The notes: generated by a model from the letters alone, not told the origin. DNA of 64,000 bases from Neorhizobium galegae bv. officinalis (GCA_000985875.1 CCRI01000001.1:434001-498000); one strand, 5' to 3'; counted from the first letter of the stretch, positions 32,699 to 42,727 are shown. Made by a program: numbers and translations.

Positions 32699-34252
32699 AT
32701 GTCCGACAAGACGCCCTATTACATCACCACTGCGATTTCCTATCCGAACGGCAAGCCGCATATCGGCCATGCCTACGAGTTGATCGCGACGGATGCCATG
32801 GCGCGCTTCCAGCGCCTGGACGGCAAGGATGTTTTCTTCCTGACCGGCACGGACGAGCATGGCCAGAAGATGCAGCAGACGGCGCGCGCCGAAGGCATCG
32901 CGCCGGAGGCCCTTGCCGAACGCAACTCCGGTGAGTTCCTGGCGATGGGCAAGCTGCTGAATGCGTCCAACGACGATTTCATCCGCACCACCGAGCCGCG
33001 CCACCACGAGGCCTCCAAGAATATCTGGAACCGGATGGCCGACAATGGCGACATCTACAAGGATACCTATGCCGGCTGGTATTCGGTGCGCGACGAAGCG
33101 TTCTATGCCGAGGATGAAACGTCGGTCCGCGATGGCGTCCGCTACGGGCCGCAGGGAACGCCGGTGGAGTGGGTTGAGGAGTCCAGCTACTTCTTCAAGC
33201 TCTCCGAATATGGCGACAGGCTGCTGAAGCATTACGAGGAAAACCCGGATTTCATCGGCCCCAACGAGCGCCGCAACGAGGTGATCTCCTTCGTGAAATC
33301 CGGCCTCCGGGACCTGTCGGTGTCGCGCACCACGTTCGATTGGGGTATCCAGGTACCGAACGATCCGGCGCATGTCATGTATGTCTGGGTCGACGCGCTG
33401 ACCAACTACATCACCGCCACCGGCTATATGGAAGACCCGAACGGCCCGCGCGCCAAATACTGGCCGGCGGACGTGCATATCATCGGCAAGGACATCATCC
33501 GCTTCCACGCGGTCTACTGGCCGGCCTTCCTGATGTCTGCCAAGCTGCCGCTGCCGAAGCGCGTCTTTTCCCATGGCTTCGTGCTCAACGCCGGCGAGAA
33601 AATGTCGAAGTCGGTCGGCAATGTCGTCGATCCGTTCGAGCTTCTGGAGAAGTTCGGGCTCGACTACGTGCGCTATTATCTCTGCCGTGAGATTTCCTTT
33701 GGCCAGGACGGCAATTGCAACGACCAGCTGATCGCGACCCGCGTCAATGCGGATCTGGCCAATGGCATCGGCAACCTTGCCAGCCGCTCGCTGTCGATGA
33801 TCGTCAAGAATTGCGACGGCCATGTTCCGGAACCGGGCGAACTCACCGATGCCGACAGGCAACTGCTGGCGGCTGCCGACGGGCTGATCGCCGTCTGCCG
33901 CGAGGAAATGGACAAGCAGCTCATCAACCGCGCTCTTGCGGCGATCATCGGTATCGTTTCCGAGACGGACCGCTATTTCGCGGCCCAGGCGCCGTGGGTG
34001 CTGAAAAAGACCGATCCGGCCCGCATGGGCACGGTGCTCTATGTCACGGCGGAAGTCGTGCGCCAGATCGCCATCCTGTTGCAGCCGTTTATGCCGGACT
34101 CGTCTGCCAAGCTGCTCGACCTCGTGGCTTCTCCGGCCGACAAACGGGATTTTGCGGCGCTTGGCGAAGCCGGTCGCCTGAAGCCCGGCACGCCGCTCGA
34201 AGCCCCGACGCCGGTCTTCCCGCGTTATGTGGCTCCGGAAGCGAGCGCATAA
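32699..34252 (+). CDS. metG: Methionyl-tRNA synthetase
   Basis: The 517-residue class I synthetase charges tRNA-Met. The HIGH motif appears as PHIGHAYE near residue 20 and KMSKS as KMSKSVGN near 300, with [11 protein letters not shown] near 46 and WVDALTNYI near 232. It lacks the C-terminal tRNA-binding appendix of E. coli MetG, the usual short form in alphaproteobacteria. I start at the ATG at 32699 rather than the GTG at 32690. tatD and an MBL hydrolase gene follow closely in the conserved metG-tatD order. Confidence 0.97.
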   Translation: MSDKTPYYITTAISYPNGKPHIGHAYELIATDAMARFQRLDGKDVFFLTGTDEHGQKMQQTARAEGIAPEALAERNSGEFLAMGKLLNASNDDFIRTTEPRHHEASKNIWNRMADNGDIYKDTYAGWYSVRDEAFYAEDETSVRDGVRYGPQGTPVEWVEESSYFFKLSEYGDRLLKHYEENPDFIGPNERRNEVISFVKSGLRDLSVSRTTFDWGIQVPNDPAHVMYVWVDALTNYITATGYMEDPNGPRAKYWPADVHIIGKDIIRFHAVYWPAFLMSAKLPLPKRVFSHGFVLNAGEKMSKSVGNVVDPFELLEKFGLDYVRYYLCREISFGQDGNCNDQLIATRVNADLANGIGNLASRSLSMIVKNCDGHVPEPGELTDADRQLLAAADGLIAVCREEMDKQLINRALAAIIGIVSETDRYFAAQAPWVLKKTDPARMGTVLYVTAEVVRQIAILLQPFMPDSSAKLLDLVASPADKRDFAALGEAGRLKPGTPLEAPTPVFPRYVAPEASA

Positions 34253-34262
34253 GGCCTAATCC

Positions 34263-35045
34263 ATGCTGATCGATACCCATTGCCACCTGGATTTTGCCGA
34301 TTTCGCCGAGGAGCGTGACGCTATCGTGTCGCGCGCCCAAGAGGCCGGCGTCGGCCAGATGGTGACGATCTCGACACGGGTTCGAAAACTGGACGGGCTG
34401 CTGGCCATCACCGAGCAATATCCGTCCGTCTTCTGCTCGGTCGGCACGCATCCGAACAATGCCGGCGAGGAACTGGACATCCAGACCGAAGACCTGGTGC
34501 GGCTCGCCAATGCGCATGAGAAGATCGTCGCGATCGGCGAGGCCGGGCTCGACTATTTCTACGACACGCAGACGCCGGCCGACCAGAAGACCGGACTGAT
34601 CCGCCATATCGCGGCCGCCCGCGAAACCGGGCTGCCGCTCGTCATCCACAGCCGCAGCGCCGACGAGGACATGGCCGAGATACTGACGGCGGAAAGCGGG
34701 AAGGGGGCCTTCCCTTTCATCCTGCACTGCTTCTCGTCCGGCGCTGACCTTGCCCGCATTGGCGTCGAGCTCGGCGGATATGTCTCTTTCTCAGGAATCC
34801 TGACATTTCCCAAGTCGGAAGACCTGAGGACGATCGCCAAAGCCGTGCCGCTCGACCGGTTGCTGGTCGAGACCGACGCGCCATATCTTGCGCCAAAACG
34901 CTGGCGCGGCAAGCGCAACGAGCCGTCCTATGTGGTCAACACGGCCGAGGTGCTGGCCGAATGCATGGGCGTCACCTACGACGAGATGGCCCGGATCACC
35001 ACGGAGAACGCGTTTCGCGTCTTTTCCAAGATGCCGAGGCTTTGA
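34263..35045 (+). CDS. tatD: TatD family metal-dependent hydrolase (DNase)
   Basis: The 260-residue TIM-barrel protein shows the metal-binding motif IDTHCHLDF at residues 3-11, IGEAGLDYFYD near 92, VIHSRSADEDMAEIL near 127, HCFSSG near 156 and LVETDAPYLAP near 200. TatD enzymes act as 3'-5' exonucleases and may have a role in DNA quality control. It starts 10 bases after metG and ends 3 bases before the MBL gene, so these are co-transcribed. Confidence 0.93.
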   Translation: MLIDTHCHLDFADFAEERDAIVSRAQEAGVGQMVTISTRVRKLDGLLAITEQYPSVFCSVGTHPNNAGEELDIQTEDLVRLANAHEKIVAIGEAGLDYFYDTQTPADQKTGLIRHIAAARETGLPLVIHSRSADEDMAEILTAESGKGAFPFILHCFSSGADLARIGVELGGYVSFSGILTFPKSEDLRTIAKAVPLDRLLVETDAPYLAPKRWRGKRNEPSYVVNTAEVLAECMGVTYDEMARITTENAFRVFSKMPRL

Positions 35046-35048
35046 CCT

Positions 35049-35870
35049 GTGGCGAGGTATCGGCGGCGCTTCACCATTCTGGGCTGCTCGTCGTCGCCGG
35101 GCGTGCCTCGGTTGAATGGTGACTGGGGCGCCTGCGATCCGAGTAACCCGAGGAACCGCCGCACGCGTGCCGCCTTCATGGTCGAGCAGATCGCGCCCGA
35201 TGGCGCCAGCACCGTGGTGGTCATCGATACGGGTCCGGACTTTCGCGAACAGATGATCTCCGCCAATGTGCAGCGGGTCGATGCGGTTCTCTATACCCAC
35301 GCCCATGCGGACCATCTGCATGGCATCGACGACCTGCGCGGTTATTTCATCCTGCAGCATCATCGCATCCCGATCTACGCCGACCCGGTCACCATGGGCC
35401 GGATCCGCCAGGGGTTCGGTTATTGCCTGGAAACGCCGCCCGGCGGCAATTATCCGCCGATCGTCCGGCCGTTCCTGATCGAGACCATGGACGAGCCGAT
35501 CGTCGTGGACGGGCCGGGCGGACCGATCCGTTTCCTGCCGCATCTGCAGGTGCATGGCGACATCCATTCGCTGGGTTTCAGGATCGGTGACGTGGCCTAT
35601 TGCAGCGACGTCAGCGACTTTCCGCCTGAGAGCGTCTCGAGGCTCGGCGGCCTCGACGTGCTGATCATCGATACGCTGCAGTACAGATACCATCCGAGCC
35701 ATCTGTCGCTCGAACAGGCGCTTGAATGGATCGCGAAATTTGCGCCGAAACGCGCGATCCTGACGCATATGCATCTTCCGCTCGACTACGAGACGGTGAT
35801 GGCGGAAACGCCGCCGCATGTCGAACCGGCCTATGACGGCCTGACGTTCGAGGTGGCCGCCGATCTCTGA
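35049..35870 (+). CDS. MBL-fold metallohydrolase (PhnP-like)
   Basis: The 273-residue protein has the metallo-beta-lactamase fold: start RFTILGCSSSPGVPR, the metal motif THAHADHLHGIDDLR near residue 77, and later metal ligands in YCSDVSDFP near 185 and ILTHMHLPLDYE near 237. The N-terminal LGCSSSPGVP and the SDVSD strand resemble the PhnP/cyclic phosphate phosphodiesterase branch, but substrate is unproven. The start is GTG at 35049, 3 bases after the tatD stop. This is the last gene of the metG-tatD unit. Confidence 0.9.
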   Translation: MARYRRRFTILGCSSSPGVPRLNGDWGACDPSNPRNRRTRAAFMVEQIAPDGASTVVVIDTGPDFREQMISANVQRVDAVLYTHAHADHLHGIDDLRGYFILQHHRIPIYADPVTMGRIRQGFGYCLETPPGGNYPPIVRPFLIETMDEPIVVDGPGGPIRFLPHLQVHGDIHSLGFRIGDVAYCSDVSDFPPESVSRLGGLDVLIIDTLQYRYHPSHLSLEQALEWIAKFAPKRAILTHMHLPLDYETVMAETPPHVEPAYDGLTFEVAADL

Positions 35871-36114
35871 TCTCTGGCCGGGTCGACGGAATGGCCGCAA
35901 ATCCTTGGTTTTCAGGGCTTCCGGATATATCGATCTGTTCCATAATCTATCTTATGCGATAACTGTATCAATTCGGGAACGTCTGCGACGGATGCCCGTT
36001 CCCTCTCTCGTTGAGGCTTTCGACCGTTGGTCTCTTCGTCAAGCTCGGCGCAAGCAAGCGTCCCTAACGTCGGCCTCACCCGGAATGATTCCGGTTTAGA
36101 TTGAGGACAATGAT

Positions 36115-36273
36115 ATGTCGAACGAAGCCAATGGCCACCAGCCGTCCGAACAGTCGCTCGCGCTGTTTCTTCAGGACAACGACGCGGACAAGCTGACCGA
36201 TATTCTGGTCGAGGCGCTCTACGAAGCCTTCCGCATTCTCGAAGACGAAGTACGTCCGGAAACGTTTCACTAG
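36115..36273 (+). CDS. Small acidic protein, unknown function (52 aa), copy 1
   Basis: The 52-codon frame starts at ATG 36115 with a good GAGGA site 7 bases upstream and ends at TAG 36271-36273. The product is soluble, acidic and probably helical: SNEANGHQPSEQSLALFLQD and then a LTDILVEALYEAFRILEDE helix. Codon use is strongly GC-biased at third positions, in favour of a real gene over the 88-aa antisense frame. An exact second copy lies 404 bases downstream. No family is recognised. Confidence 0.65.
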   Translation: MSNEANGHQPSEQSLALFLQDNDADKLTDILVEALYEAFRILEDEVRPETFH

Positions 36274-36329
36274 ATCGTCTGTGTTGCTCGGGGGCTGGAA
36301 CATGCTTGTGTTTTCCGTGCGAACATGAT

Positions 36330-36341
36330 TGCCGTACGGCA
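36330..36341. promoter_or_regulatory. 12-bp palindrome before DUF486 (also at 36734-36745)
   Basis: TGCCGTACGGCA is a perfect palindrome lying 27 bases before the DUF486 ATG, repeated in the second unit. It may be a regulator site. Confidence 0.3.
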
Positions 36342-36368
36342 TTAGCAGCCCTCACGGATTCTCCCATC

Positions 36369-36503
36369 ATGTTCGCAAGCGCCACGCCCTTCCTCACCAT
36401 CGGCCTTCTGATTCTGTCGAACGTCTTCATGACTTTTGCCTGGTACGGGCATCTGAAATTCGAGAGCAAGCCGTCGGCCTCACCCGGAATGATTCCGGTT
36501 TAG
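36369..36503 (+). pseudogene. Truncated DUF486 gene (copy 1)
   Basis: The frame begins like the intact gene downstream (MFASATPFLTIGLLILSNVF) for 35 codons. It then runs across the duplication junction into nine unrelated residues, SASPGMIPV, and stops at 36503. It is a by-product of the tandem duplication and would encode less than two membrane helices. Confidence 0.85.
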
Positions 36504-36518
36504 ATTGAGGACAATGAT

Positions 36519-36677
36519 ATGTCGAACGAAGCCAATGGCCACCAGCCGTCCGAACAGTCGCTCGCGCTGTTTCTTCAGGACAACGACGCGGACAAGCTGA
36601 CCGATATTCTGGTCGAGGCGCTCTACGAAGCCTTCCGCATTCTCGAAGACGAAGTACGTCCGGAAACGTTTCACTAG
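36519..36677 (+). CDS. Small acidic protein, unknown function (52 aa), copy 2
   Basis: This is the exact duplicate of the frame at 36115, with the same ribosome-binding site. It precedes the intact DUF486 gene by 95 bases and so preserves the ancestral order of small gene followed by DUF486. Both copies may be expressed, which would double dosage. Confidence 0.65.
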   Translation: MSNEANGHQPSEQSLALFLQDNDADKLTDILVEALYEAFRILEDEVRPETFH

Positions 36678-36772
36678 ATCGTCTGTGTTGCTCGGGGGCT
36701 GGAACATGCTTGTGTTTTCCGTGCGAACATGATTGCCGTACGGCATTAGCAGCCCTCACGGATTCTCCCATC

Positions 36773-37120
36773 ATGTTCGCAAGCGCCACGCCCTTCCTCA
36801 CCATCGGCCTTCTGATTCTGTCGAACGTCTTCATGACTTTTGCCTGGTACGGGCATCTGAAATTCGAGAGCAAGCCGCTTTATCTCGTCATCATGGTAAG
36901 CTGGGGCATCGCTTTCTTCGAATATTGCGCCCAGGTGCCGGCAAACCGTATCGGCTACGGTTACTTCAATGCAGCGCAGCTGAAGACCATTCAGGAGATC
37001 ATCACGCTCTCGGTCTTCGTCATTTTCTCGGTGCTTTATCTCGGCGAACCGATTCACTGGAAGCAGATCGTCGGCTTCGGTTTCATCGCGCTCGGAGCCT
37101 TCTTCATCTTCACCAAGTAG
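36773..37120 (+). CDS. DUF486 family membrane protein (DMT-like)
   Basis: The 115-residue protein has four predicted membrane helices and matches DUF486, small EmrE/DMT-like inner-membrane proteins. Landmarks are FMTFAWYGHLKF near residue 20, SWGIAFFEYCAQVPANRIGY near 43, LKTIQEIITLSVFVIFSVLYLGE near 69 and GFGFIALGAFFIFTK at the end. It may act as a dimeric transporter, but no substrate is known. I use the ATG at 36773, the start seen in both repeat units. It is the only intact copy. Confidence 0.88.
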   Translation: MFASATPFLTIGLLILSNVFMTFAWYGHLKFESKPLYLVIMVSWGIAFFEYCAQVPANRIGYGYFNAAQLKTIQEIITLSVFVIFSVLYLGEPIHWKQIVGFGFIALGAFFIFTK

Positions 37121-37232
37121 ACCGCCCGCAAGGGTAAGGATAGTTGCGGAGAGGCCGCTTGGTCGGCATTGTCCGGATCGTTTTCGCTTTTCCGTCGGCA
37201 TGCCTTCATTTCTATCTCGGTTTGATTTAGAG

Positions 37233-37271
37233 ACAGTCCTTCAATCCGCCTTTTCCGGGCGGTAGGACTGT
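37233..37271 (+). promoter_or_regulatory. Large hairpin in the ppiD leader
   Basis: ACAGTCCT (37233-37240) pairs with AGGACTGT (37264-37271), and CCGCC (37246-37250) with GGCGG (37258-37262), giving a 13-bp interrupted stem ending 19 bases before the ppiD ATG. There is no U-tract. Confidence 0.5.
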
Positions 37272-37290
37272 TCGCAAGGTAAGTTGATCG

Positions 37291-39174
37291 ATGCTTGATT
37301 CCCTCAGAAACGCCGCCCGCTCCTGGGTTGCCAAGTCGCTTCTCCTGCTTCTGGTTGCCTCGTTTGCCGTCTGGGGTGCTTCTCAGTCGCTGGTGACGAC
37401 CGGCGGCAACACGGTGATGACCGTCGGGGACCAGCAGATTTCGAGCGAGGAATTCCGCCTCGCCTACCAGCGGCAGATCGCCAATCTCAGCCGCCAGTTC
37501 GGGACACAGCTGACCGCCGAGCAGGCCCGCGCCTTCGGCATCCAGAACGAGGTCTTCACCCAGCTCGCAGCCGGCGCCGCGCTCGATCAGCTTTCCGACG
37601 ACATGAACCTTGGCCTGTCGGAAGACCGTCTCGCCAACCTGATCGCCGAAGACCCGGCCTTCAAGGGCGTCAACGGCCAGTTCGACCGCAACCTCTTCAC
37701 CTCCCGCCTGCGCAATGCCGGTATCCGGGAGGACGATTACATCAAGGAGCGCAGCAAGGTCGCGGTCCGCAGCCAGATCGTCGAGGCGGTCTCGGACGGC
37801 TTCCAGCCGCCGAAAGTGCTGGTCGATGCCTTGAAGAGCTATCGCGACGAAACCCGCTCGATCGACTACGTCCTGCTGTCCAACGCCAATATCGATCCGG
37901 TAAAGGCGCCGGCAAACGATGTACTCGCGGCATGGTTCGAGGGCGTGAAGACCCGTTACCGCGCACCGGAATACCGCACGTTCACCTATGTGAAGCTGCA
38001 GCCGGGCGATATCGCCGACGCATCTTCGATCACGGACGAAGCAGCGCGCGCCGAATATGACAAGCGCAAGGACAGCTTCAAGACCCACGAAACGCGCACG
38101 ATCGAGCAGCTCCCCTTCCCCAACAAGGAAATGGCCCAGGCCGCCGCGACGCAGTTGAAGGACGGTACCGCCACTTTCGACCAGATCATCAAGGATCAGG
38201 GCAAGACCGCGACGGACGTTCTGCTCGGCGATTTCACCAGGGAGAACGTGCCTGATCCGGCCTTTGCCGAGCCGGCCTTCAAGGTCGCTGCCAGCGGCGG
38301 AACGACGCCGGTCATCGACGGCACTTTCGGCCCGGTCATCCTGCGCGTCACCAATATCCGCCCGGAGACGACGCGTTCGTTCGACGAGGTCAAGGAAGAT
38401 ATCCGCAAGCGGCTTGCCGTCTCCTCCGCGTCGCAGGAAGTCCTGAGCGTTCACGACCGTTTCGAGGACATGCGCAGCGGCGGCACCCCGCTCGAGGACA
38501 CTGCCAAGGCGCTCAACCTCAAGGCCGTCACCGTGACAGCCGATGCCTCCGGTCGCGACGAGAAGGAGCAGCGCATCCCCGAACTGCCGGCTTCCACCGC
38601 GCTGCTCGGCGATGTTTTCCGTACCGAGCCGGGCGCCGACACCATTCCGGTCAACCTCGGCAATGACGGTTATGTCTGGTTCGAGGTGCGCAACATCGTG
38701 CCCGAGCGCGACCGCCCGCTCGCCGATGTGCGCGAAAAGGCCGTTGCGGACTGGACCGCAGAACAGCAGCGCCAGGCGCTCACCGCCCGCGCGACCGAAC
38801 TGAAGGGCCGCCTCGACAAGGGCGAGACGCTTGGGGCCATCGCCACCGAACTTGGTGTAGCGGTCGAAAACAAGCAGGGCCTGCGCCGTGGCGCCGAGGA
38901 TGCGATCTTCGGCAACGAGGCGATTTCGGCGGCCTTTTCCGGCCCGGTCAATACGACAGCGACAGCGATCGGCTCCGACGGTGAAAGCCGCCTTCTGATG
39001 AAGGTTACCGCCGTCGACCAGGCGACGACGGACGCTGTTTCCGGCGACCAGCAGCTGCAGCAGATGGCGAACGCGGCCGGGGACGACATGCTCGATCAGA
39101 TGGTCAACAGTCTGAAGACCAGCTACGGCGTGTCCGTCAACCAGACCGTGGTCGACCAGGCCATGCTCCAGTAA
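37291..39174 (+). CDS. ppiD: Membrane-anchored peptidyl-prolyl isomerase (PpiD/SurA type)
   Basis: The 627-residue protein has an N-terminal membrane anchor (residues 15-32, [18 protein letters not shown]) and a large periplasmic part. A SurA_N-like chaperone domain (about 40-200) is followed by a parvulin-type domain (about 230-370) and a second, C-terminal helical region. The parvulin signature is weak. PpiD assists folding of proteins leaving the Sec translocon. The start codon has an AAGG site. It is followed 19 bases later by trpD, an order I recall from other rhizobia. Confidence 0.92.
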   Translation: MLDSLRNAARSWVAKSLLLLLVASFAVWGASQSLVTTGGNTVMTVGDQQISSEEFRLAYQRQIANLSRQFGTQLTAEQARAFGIQNEVFTQLAAGAALDQLSDDMNLGLSEDRLANLIAEDPAFKGVNGQFDRNLFTSRLRNAGIREDDYIKERSKVAVRSQIVEAVSDGFQPPKVLVDALKSYRDETRSIDYVLLSNANIDPVKAPANDVLAAWFEGVKTRYRAPEYRTFTYVKLQPGDIADASSITDEAARAEYDKRKDSFKTHETRTIEQLPFPNKEMAQAAATQLKDGTATFDQIIKDQGKTATDVLLGDFTRENVPDPAFAEPAFKVAASGGTTPVIDGTFGPVILRVTNIRPETTRSFDEVKEDIRKRLAVSSASQEVLSVHDRFEDMRSGGTPLEDTAKALNLKAVTVTADASGRDEKEQRIPELPASTALLGDVFRTEPGADTIPVNLGNDGYVWFEVRNIVPERDRPLADVREKAVADWTAEQQRQALTARATELKGRLDKGETLGAIATELGVAVENKQGLRRGAEDAIFGNEAISAAFSGPVNTTATAIGSDGESRLLMKVTAVDQATTDAVSGDQQLQQMANAAGDDMLDQMVNSLKTSYGVSVNQTVVDQAMLQ

Positions 39175-39193
39175 ACCAGAGGGACGGCCGACC

Positions 39194-40210
39194 ATGCCTG
39201 AGCTGAAACCCCTGCTTGCCAAGGTTGCCAATGGCGAGAGCCTCAGTCACGAAGAGGCGCGCGGCGCTTTCGAAATCCTGATGTCCGGCGAGGCGACGCC
39301 GTCGCAGATCGGCGGCTTCCTGATGGCGCTGCGCGTACGCGGCGAGACGGTTGCCGAGATCACCGGCGCGGTCGAAACCATGCGATCGAAGATGTTGCCC
39401 GTTTCCGGCCCCGCCGACGCCATCGACATCGTCGGTACCGGTGGCGATGGCCTCGGCACCTATAACATCTCCACCCTCGCCTCCCTGATCGTGGCCGGCT
39501 GCGGCGTCCCGGTCGCCAAGCACGGCAACCGGGCGCTGAGCTCGAAATCCGGCACTGCCGATACGCTTGGCGTTCTGGGCGTCAACCTGGAGATCGGCCC
39601 CGAGCAGATCTCCCGCTGTATCACGCAGGCCAGCATCGGCTTCATGTTCGCCTCCATGCACCATGCGGCCATGCGCCACGTGGGTCCGAGCCGCGTCGAG
39701 CTCGGCACGCGTACGATCTTCAATCTGCTCGGCCCGCTTTCCAACCCGGCCGGCGCCAAACGCCAACTTCTCGGCGTCTTCGCGCCGAAATGGATTGGCC
39801 CGATCGCCGAAGTCCTGCGCGATCTCGGTTCGGAGACGGTCTGGGTCGTCCACGGCGGCGGCATGGACGAGATCACCACCACGGGTGTTACCCAGGTGAC
39901 GGCGCTGGAGGACGGCAAGATTCGCTCCTTCGAGCTGACCCCGACGGATTTCGGCGTGCAGCCTGCGACGCTCGATGAGCTCAAGGGCGGTGATGGCGTG
40001 CACAACGCGGCCGCATTGCGCGCCGTGCTCGGTGGTGCCAAGAATGCCTATCGCGATATTTCGCTCTGCAACGCGGCTGCCGGGCTGGTCGTCGCCGGCA
40101 AGGCGGAGACGATCGCTGACGGCATGAGGCTTGCCACCCGCTCGCTGGATGGCGGCGAGGCGGCGGCAGCTCTCGACCGTCTGGTTGCCGTCTCGAACGA
40201 AAAGGATTGA
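39194..40210 (+). CDS. trpD: Anthranilate phosphoribosyltransferase
   Basis: The 338-residue enzyme joins anthranilate to PRPP, the second step of tryptophan synthesis. Signatures include [17 protein letters not shown] near residue 78, [20 protein letters not shown] near 103 and [31 protein letters not shown] near 156. Length is normal. The TrpC gene starts 4 bases after its stop, so the two are co-transcribed with moaC and moeA. Confidence 0.97.
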   Translation: MPELKPLLAKVANGESLSHEEARGAFEILMSGEATPSQIGGFLMALRVRGETVAEITGAVETMRSKMLPVSGPADAIDIVGTGGDGLGTYNISTLASLIVAGCGVPVAKHGNRALSSKSGTADTLGVLGVNLEIGPEQISRCITQASIGFMFASMHHAAMRHVGPSRVELGTRTIFNLLGPLSNPAGAKRQLLGVFAPKWIGPIAEVLRDLGSETVWVVHGGGMDEITTTGVTQVTALEDGKIRSFELTPTDFGVQPATLDELKGGDGVHNAAALRAVLGGAKNAYRDISLCNAAAGLVVAGKAETIADGMRLATRSLDGGEAAAALDRLVAVSNEKD

Positions 40211-40214
40211 GGGC

Positions 40215-41030
40215 ATGACGGATATCCTCAAGAAGATCGAAGCCTACAAGCGCGAGGAGATCGCTGCCGCGAAGGCGAGCGTACCGCTTTCGGAGCTGAA
40301 GGCCCGCGCCGCAGACCAGCCCTCCCCGCGCGGTTTTCATCGCGCACTGAAAGCCAGGCAGGATGCCGGTGCCTTCGGGCTGATCGCCGAGATCAAGAAG
40401 GCAAGCCCGTCCAAGGGTCTCATCCGCCCGGACTTCGATCCGCCGTCGCTTGCCGCCGCTTACGAGGCCGGTGGTGCCACTTGCCTTTCCGTTCTCACCG
40501 ACGCGCCGAGTTTCCAGGGCGCGCCGGAATTCCTCACCGCTGCCCGTAACGCCTGCACGCTGCCGGCGCTGCGCAAGGATTTCATGTTCGAGACCTACCA
40601 GATTCACGAGGCCCGCGCCTGGGGCGCCGACTGCATCCTGCTGATCATGGCCTCGCTTTCCGACGACGAGGCGCGCGAGCTTTACGACGTCACGGCTGAA
40701 CTCGGCATGGATGCGCTGATCGAGGTCCATGACGAGGAAGAGACCGAGCGGGCGCTAAAGCTCCCCTCGGCCCTGATCGGTATCAACAACCGCAATCTGC
40801 GTACCTTCGAGCTTAGCCTTGAAACGAGCGAGCGGCTGGCCCCGATGGTGCCGGCCGACCGTCTGCTCGTCGGCGAAAGCGGCATTTTCACCCACGAGGA
40901 CTGCCAGCGCCTGAAAAAGGTCGGCATCAACACTTTCCTGGTCGGCGAAAGCCTAATGCGCAAAGACGACGTGGCCGCCGCAACCCGGCTTCTGCTGACC
41001 GGCGAGGCCGCGGCCCAGGCGGCGGAATAA
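40215..41030 (+). CDS. trpC: Indole-3-glycerol phosphate synthase
   Basis: The 271-residue TIM-barrel enzyme closes the indole ring in the fourth step of the tryptophan pathway. Signatures are [16 protein letters not shown] near residue 57, [17 protein letters not shown] near 90, [21 protein letters not shown] near 118, [18 protein letters not shown] near 190 and [12 protein letters not shown] near 220. I use the ATG at 40215 rather than the upstream frame start at 40131. Its TAA shares bases with the moaC ATG (TAATG). Confidence 0.97.
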   Translation: MTDILKKIEAYKREEIAAAKASVPLSELKARAADQPSPRGFHRALKARQDAGAFGLIAEIKKASPSKGLIRPDFDPPSLAAAYEAGGATCLSVLTDAPSFQGAPEFLTAARNACTLPALRKDFMFETYQIHEARAWGADCILLIMASLSDDEARELYDVTAELGMDALIEVHDEEETERALKLPSALIGINNRNLRTFELSLETSERLAPMVPADRLLVGESGIFTHEDCQRLKKVGINTFLVGESLMRKDDVAAATRLLLTGEAAAQAAE

Positions 41031-41509
41031 TGGCTGGCCTCACCCATATCGGCGCTTCCGGCGAAGCGCATATGGTGGATGTCGGCGACAAGGCCGAGAC
41101 CAGCCGCTCGGCGACCGCCGAGGGTTACGTCCGCATGCTGCCGGAAACGCTCGCGCTGATCCGCGAGGGCAATGCCAAAAAGGGCGACGTGATCGGCACG
41201 GCGCGGCTTGCCGGCATCATGGCCGCCAAGAAGACTTCGGATCTCATTCCGCTCTGCCATCCGCTTATGCTCACCAAAGTGGTGGTGGAGATCACCGAGG
41301 ACGAGCAGCTTCCGGGCCTCAGGGTGACCGCGACAGCAAAACTGACCGGCAAGACCGGCGTCGAGATGGAAGCGCTGACGGCCGCCTCGGTGGCCTGCCT
41401 GACGATCTACGACATGGCCAAGGCCGTTGACCGAGCCATGGAGATCGGCGGCATCCGCCTGCTCGAAAAGACCGGCGGCAAATCCGGAACCTACCGCGCG
41501 GAGGATTGA
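41030..41509 (+). CDS. moaC: Cyclic pyranopterin monophosphate synthase (MoaC)
   Basis: The 159-residue enzyme forms cyclic pyranopterin monophosphate, the first dedicated molybdenum-cofactor intermediate, together with MoaA. Signatures are [18 protein letters not shown] near residue 15, [18 protein letters not shown] near 67 and [27 protein letters not shown] near 112. It overlaps the trpC stop and is followed after 3 bases by moeA, so trpD-trpC-moaC-moeA is one unit. Confidence 0.97.
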   Translation: MAGLTHIGASGEAHMVDVGDKAETSRSATAEGYVRMLPETLALIREGNAKKGDVIGTARLAGIMAAKKTSDLIPLCHPLMLTKVVVEITEDEQLPGLRVTATAKLTGKTGVEMEALTAASVACLTIYDMAKAVDRAMEIGGIRLLEKTGGKSGTYRAED

Positions 41510-41512
41510 GAC

Positions 41513-42727
41513 ATGGCATTGTTGCCCGTTTCCGAAGCGAAGAAGCGGCTGCTCGCCCATGCGACCCCGATCGAAGCGGTGGACACCATCGCCCTCGGTG
41601 ACGCAGACGGCCGGGTCCTTGCGACGGACCTCGTTGCCCGCCTCACCCAGCCTCCCTTCGACGCGTCTGCCATGGATGGCTATGCGCTCAATGCTTCCGA
41701 CGCACCGGCGATCGGGGCCGAACTGACCGTGATCGGCACCGCAGCCGCCGGCCACGCCTTTGAAGGCACGCTGAACAAGGGCGAGTCCGTCCGCATCTTC
41801 ACCGGTGCCCCGGTACCGGAAGGCGCCGACTCCATCCTCATCCAGGAAGATGCCGAAAAGCTCGAAGGCGACCGGATCCGCACCAAGTTCGAAGTCGTGA
41901 AGGGCCGGCATGTCCGCCCCCGCGGCCAGGATTTCGCCGAGGGCGAAGCGGTCTTGCGGTCTGGCACGGTGCTCGACTTCTCGCATCTGACGGTCGCCGC
42001 CGCCATGAACCATGCGGCGCTTCCCGTCTACCGTCGTCCGCGCGTGGCAGTCCTCGCAACCGGCGACGAGCTTGTTCCGCCCGGCGCTAAACCCGACAAA
42101 GCGCAGATCATAGCCTCCAACACGTTCGGCGTTTCGGCCCTGGTTCGCGACAATGGCGGCGAGGTCCTCGATCTCGGCATCGTCCGCGACCGGCCCGAGG
42201 ATATCACCGCAGCCATCGACAAGGCCCACGCGGCCAAGGCCGAGGTACTGGTGACATTGGGCGGCGCCTCGGTCGGCGATCACGACCTGGTGCAATCGAC
42301 GCTGAAAGCCGCCGGCATGGAACTGGATTTCTGGCGCATCGCCATGCGGCCCGGCAAGCCGCTGATGGTCGGCGCGCTCGGCGATATGCACGTCCTCGGC
42401 CTGCCGGGCAATCCGGTCGCAAGCCTCGTCACCAGCCTGCTCTTCCTCGAACCCCTGATCCGCAAGCTCGCGCACCTGCCGGAAAGGCGCCGAGAGGTGC
42501 AGGGCATCACGGCACACAGGCTTGCCGCCAACGACCAGCGCCAGGATTATCTGCGCGCCAGGCTGACGCGGGACCGCGACGGCAATCTGCTCGCCGAGGC
42601 GTTCGGGAAGCAGGACTCCTCGATGATGAAGATCTTCGCCCATTCCGACGGCCTCATCATCCGCCCCGCGCATGCTCCGGAACTGCCGGCCGGTGCCCCC
42701 TGCCCGATCCTGCTGATCCGCCCCTGA
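41513..42727 (+). CDS. moeA: Molybdopterin molybdotransferase (MoeA)
   Basis: The 404-residue enzyme inserts molybdenum into adenylated molybdopterin. The N-terminal domains show PPFDASAMDGYALN near residue 48 and VRIFTGAPVPEGADSILIQED near 89. The MoCF-biosynthesis domain has VAVLATGDELVPPG near 178, TLGGASVGDHDLVQ near 247 and the AMRPGKPLMVG and GLPGNPVA segments near 279. Length is normal. In other rhizobia I recall lexA following moeA; here a photolyase remnant follows instead. Confidence 0.96.
   Translation: MALLPVSEAKKRLLAHATPIEAVDTIALGDADGRVLATDLVARLTQPPFDASAMDGYALNASDAPAIGAELTVIGTAAAGHAFEGTLNKGESVRIFTGAPVPEGADSILIQEDAEKLEGDRIRTKFEVVKGRHVRPRGQDFAEGEAVLRSGTVLDFSHLTVAAAMNHAALPVYRRPRVAVLATGDELVPPGAKPDKAQIIASNTFGVSALVRDNGGEVLDLGIVRDRPEDITAAIDKAHAAKAEVLVTLGGASVGDHDLVQSTLKAAGMELDFWRIAMRPGKPLMVGALGDMHVLGLPGNPVASLVTSLLFLEPLIRKLAHLPERRREVQGITAHRLAANDQRQDYLRARLTRDRDGNLLAEAFGKQDSSMMKIFAHSDGLIIRPAHAPELPAGAPCPILLIRP

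Larger units (their letters stand above)
36068..36876 (+). repeat. Exact 404-bp tandem duplication
   Basis: The segment starting CGTCGGCCTCACCCGG at 36068 recurs 404 bases later at 36472, and I find no mismatch between the two units (about 36069-36472 and 36473-36876). The junction shares only the CG dinucleotide. Each unit holds a 52-codon gene and the first 35 codons of a DUF486 gene. Confidence 0.95.

Noticed and set aside
35905..36099. 64-codon plus-strand frame before the duplication
   Set aside because: There is no ribosome-binding site, and it ends in sequence that recurs only because of the duplication junction (SASPGMIPV).
36076..36342. 88-codon minus-strand frame in each repeat unit
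   Set aside because: It is antisense to the 52-codon frame, which has the better ribosome-binding site and codon bias.
36068..36876. Tandem repeat considered as a CRISPR or satellite array
   Set aside because: There are only two units of 404 bp, each with coding sequence, and no spacer pattern.
37054..39231. 725-codon frame antisense to ppiD
   Set aside because: It is a mirror frame of the ppiD gene, with no recognisable domain.
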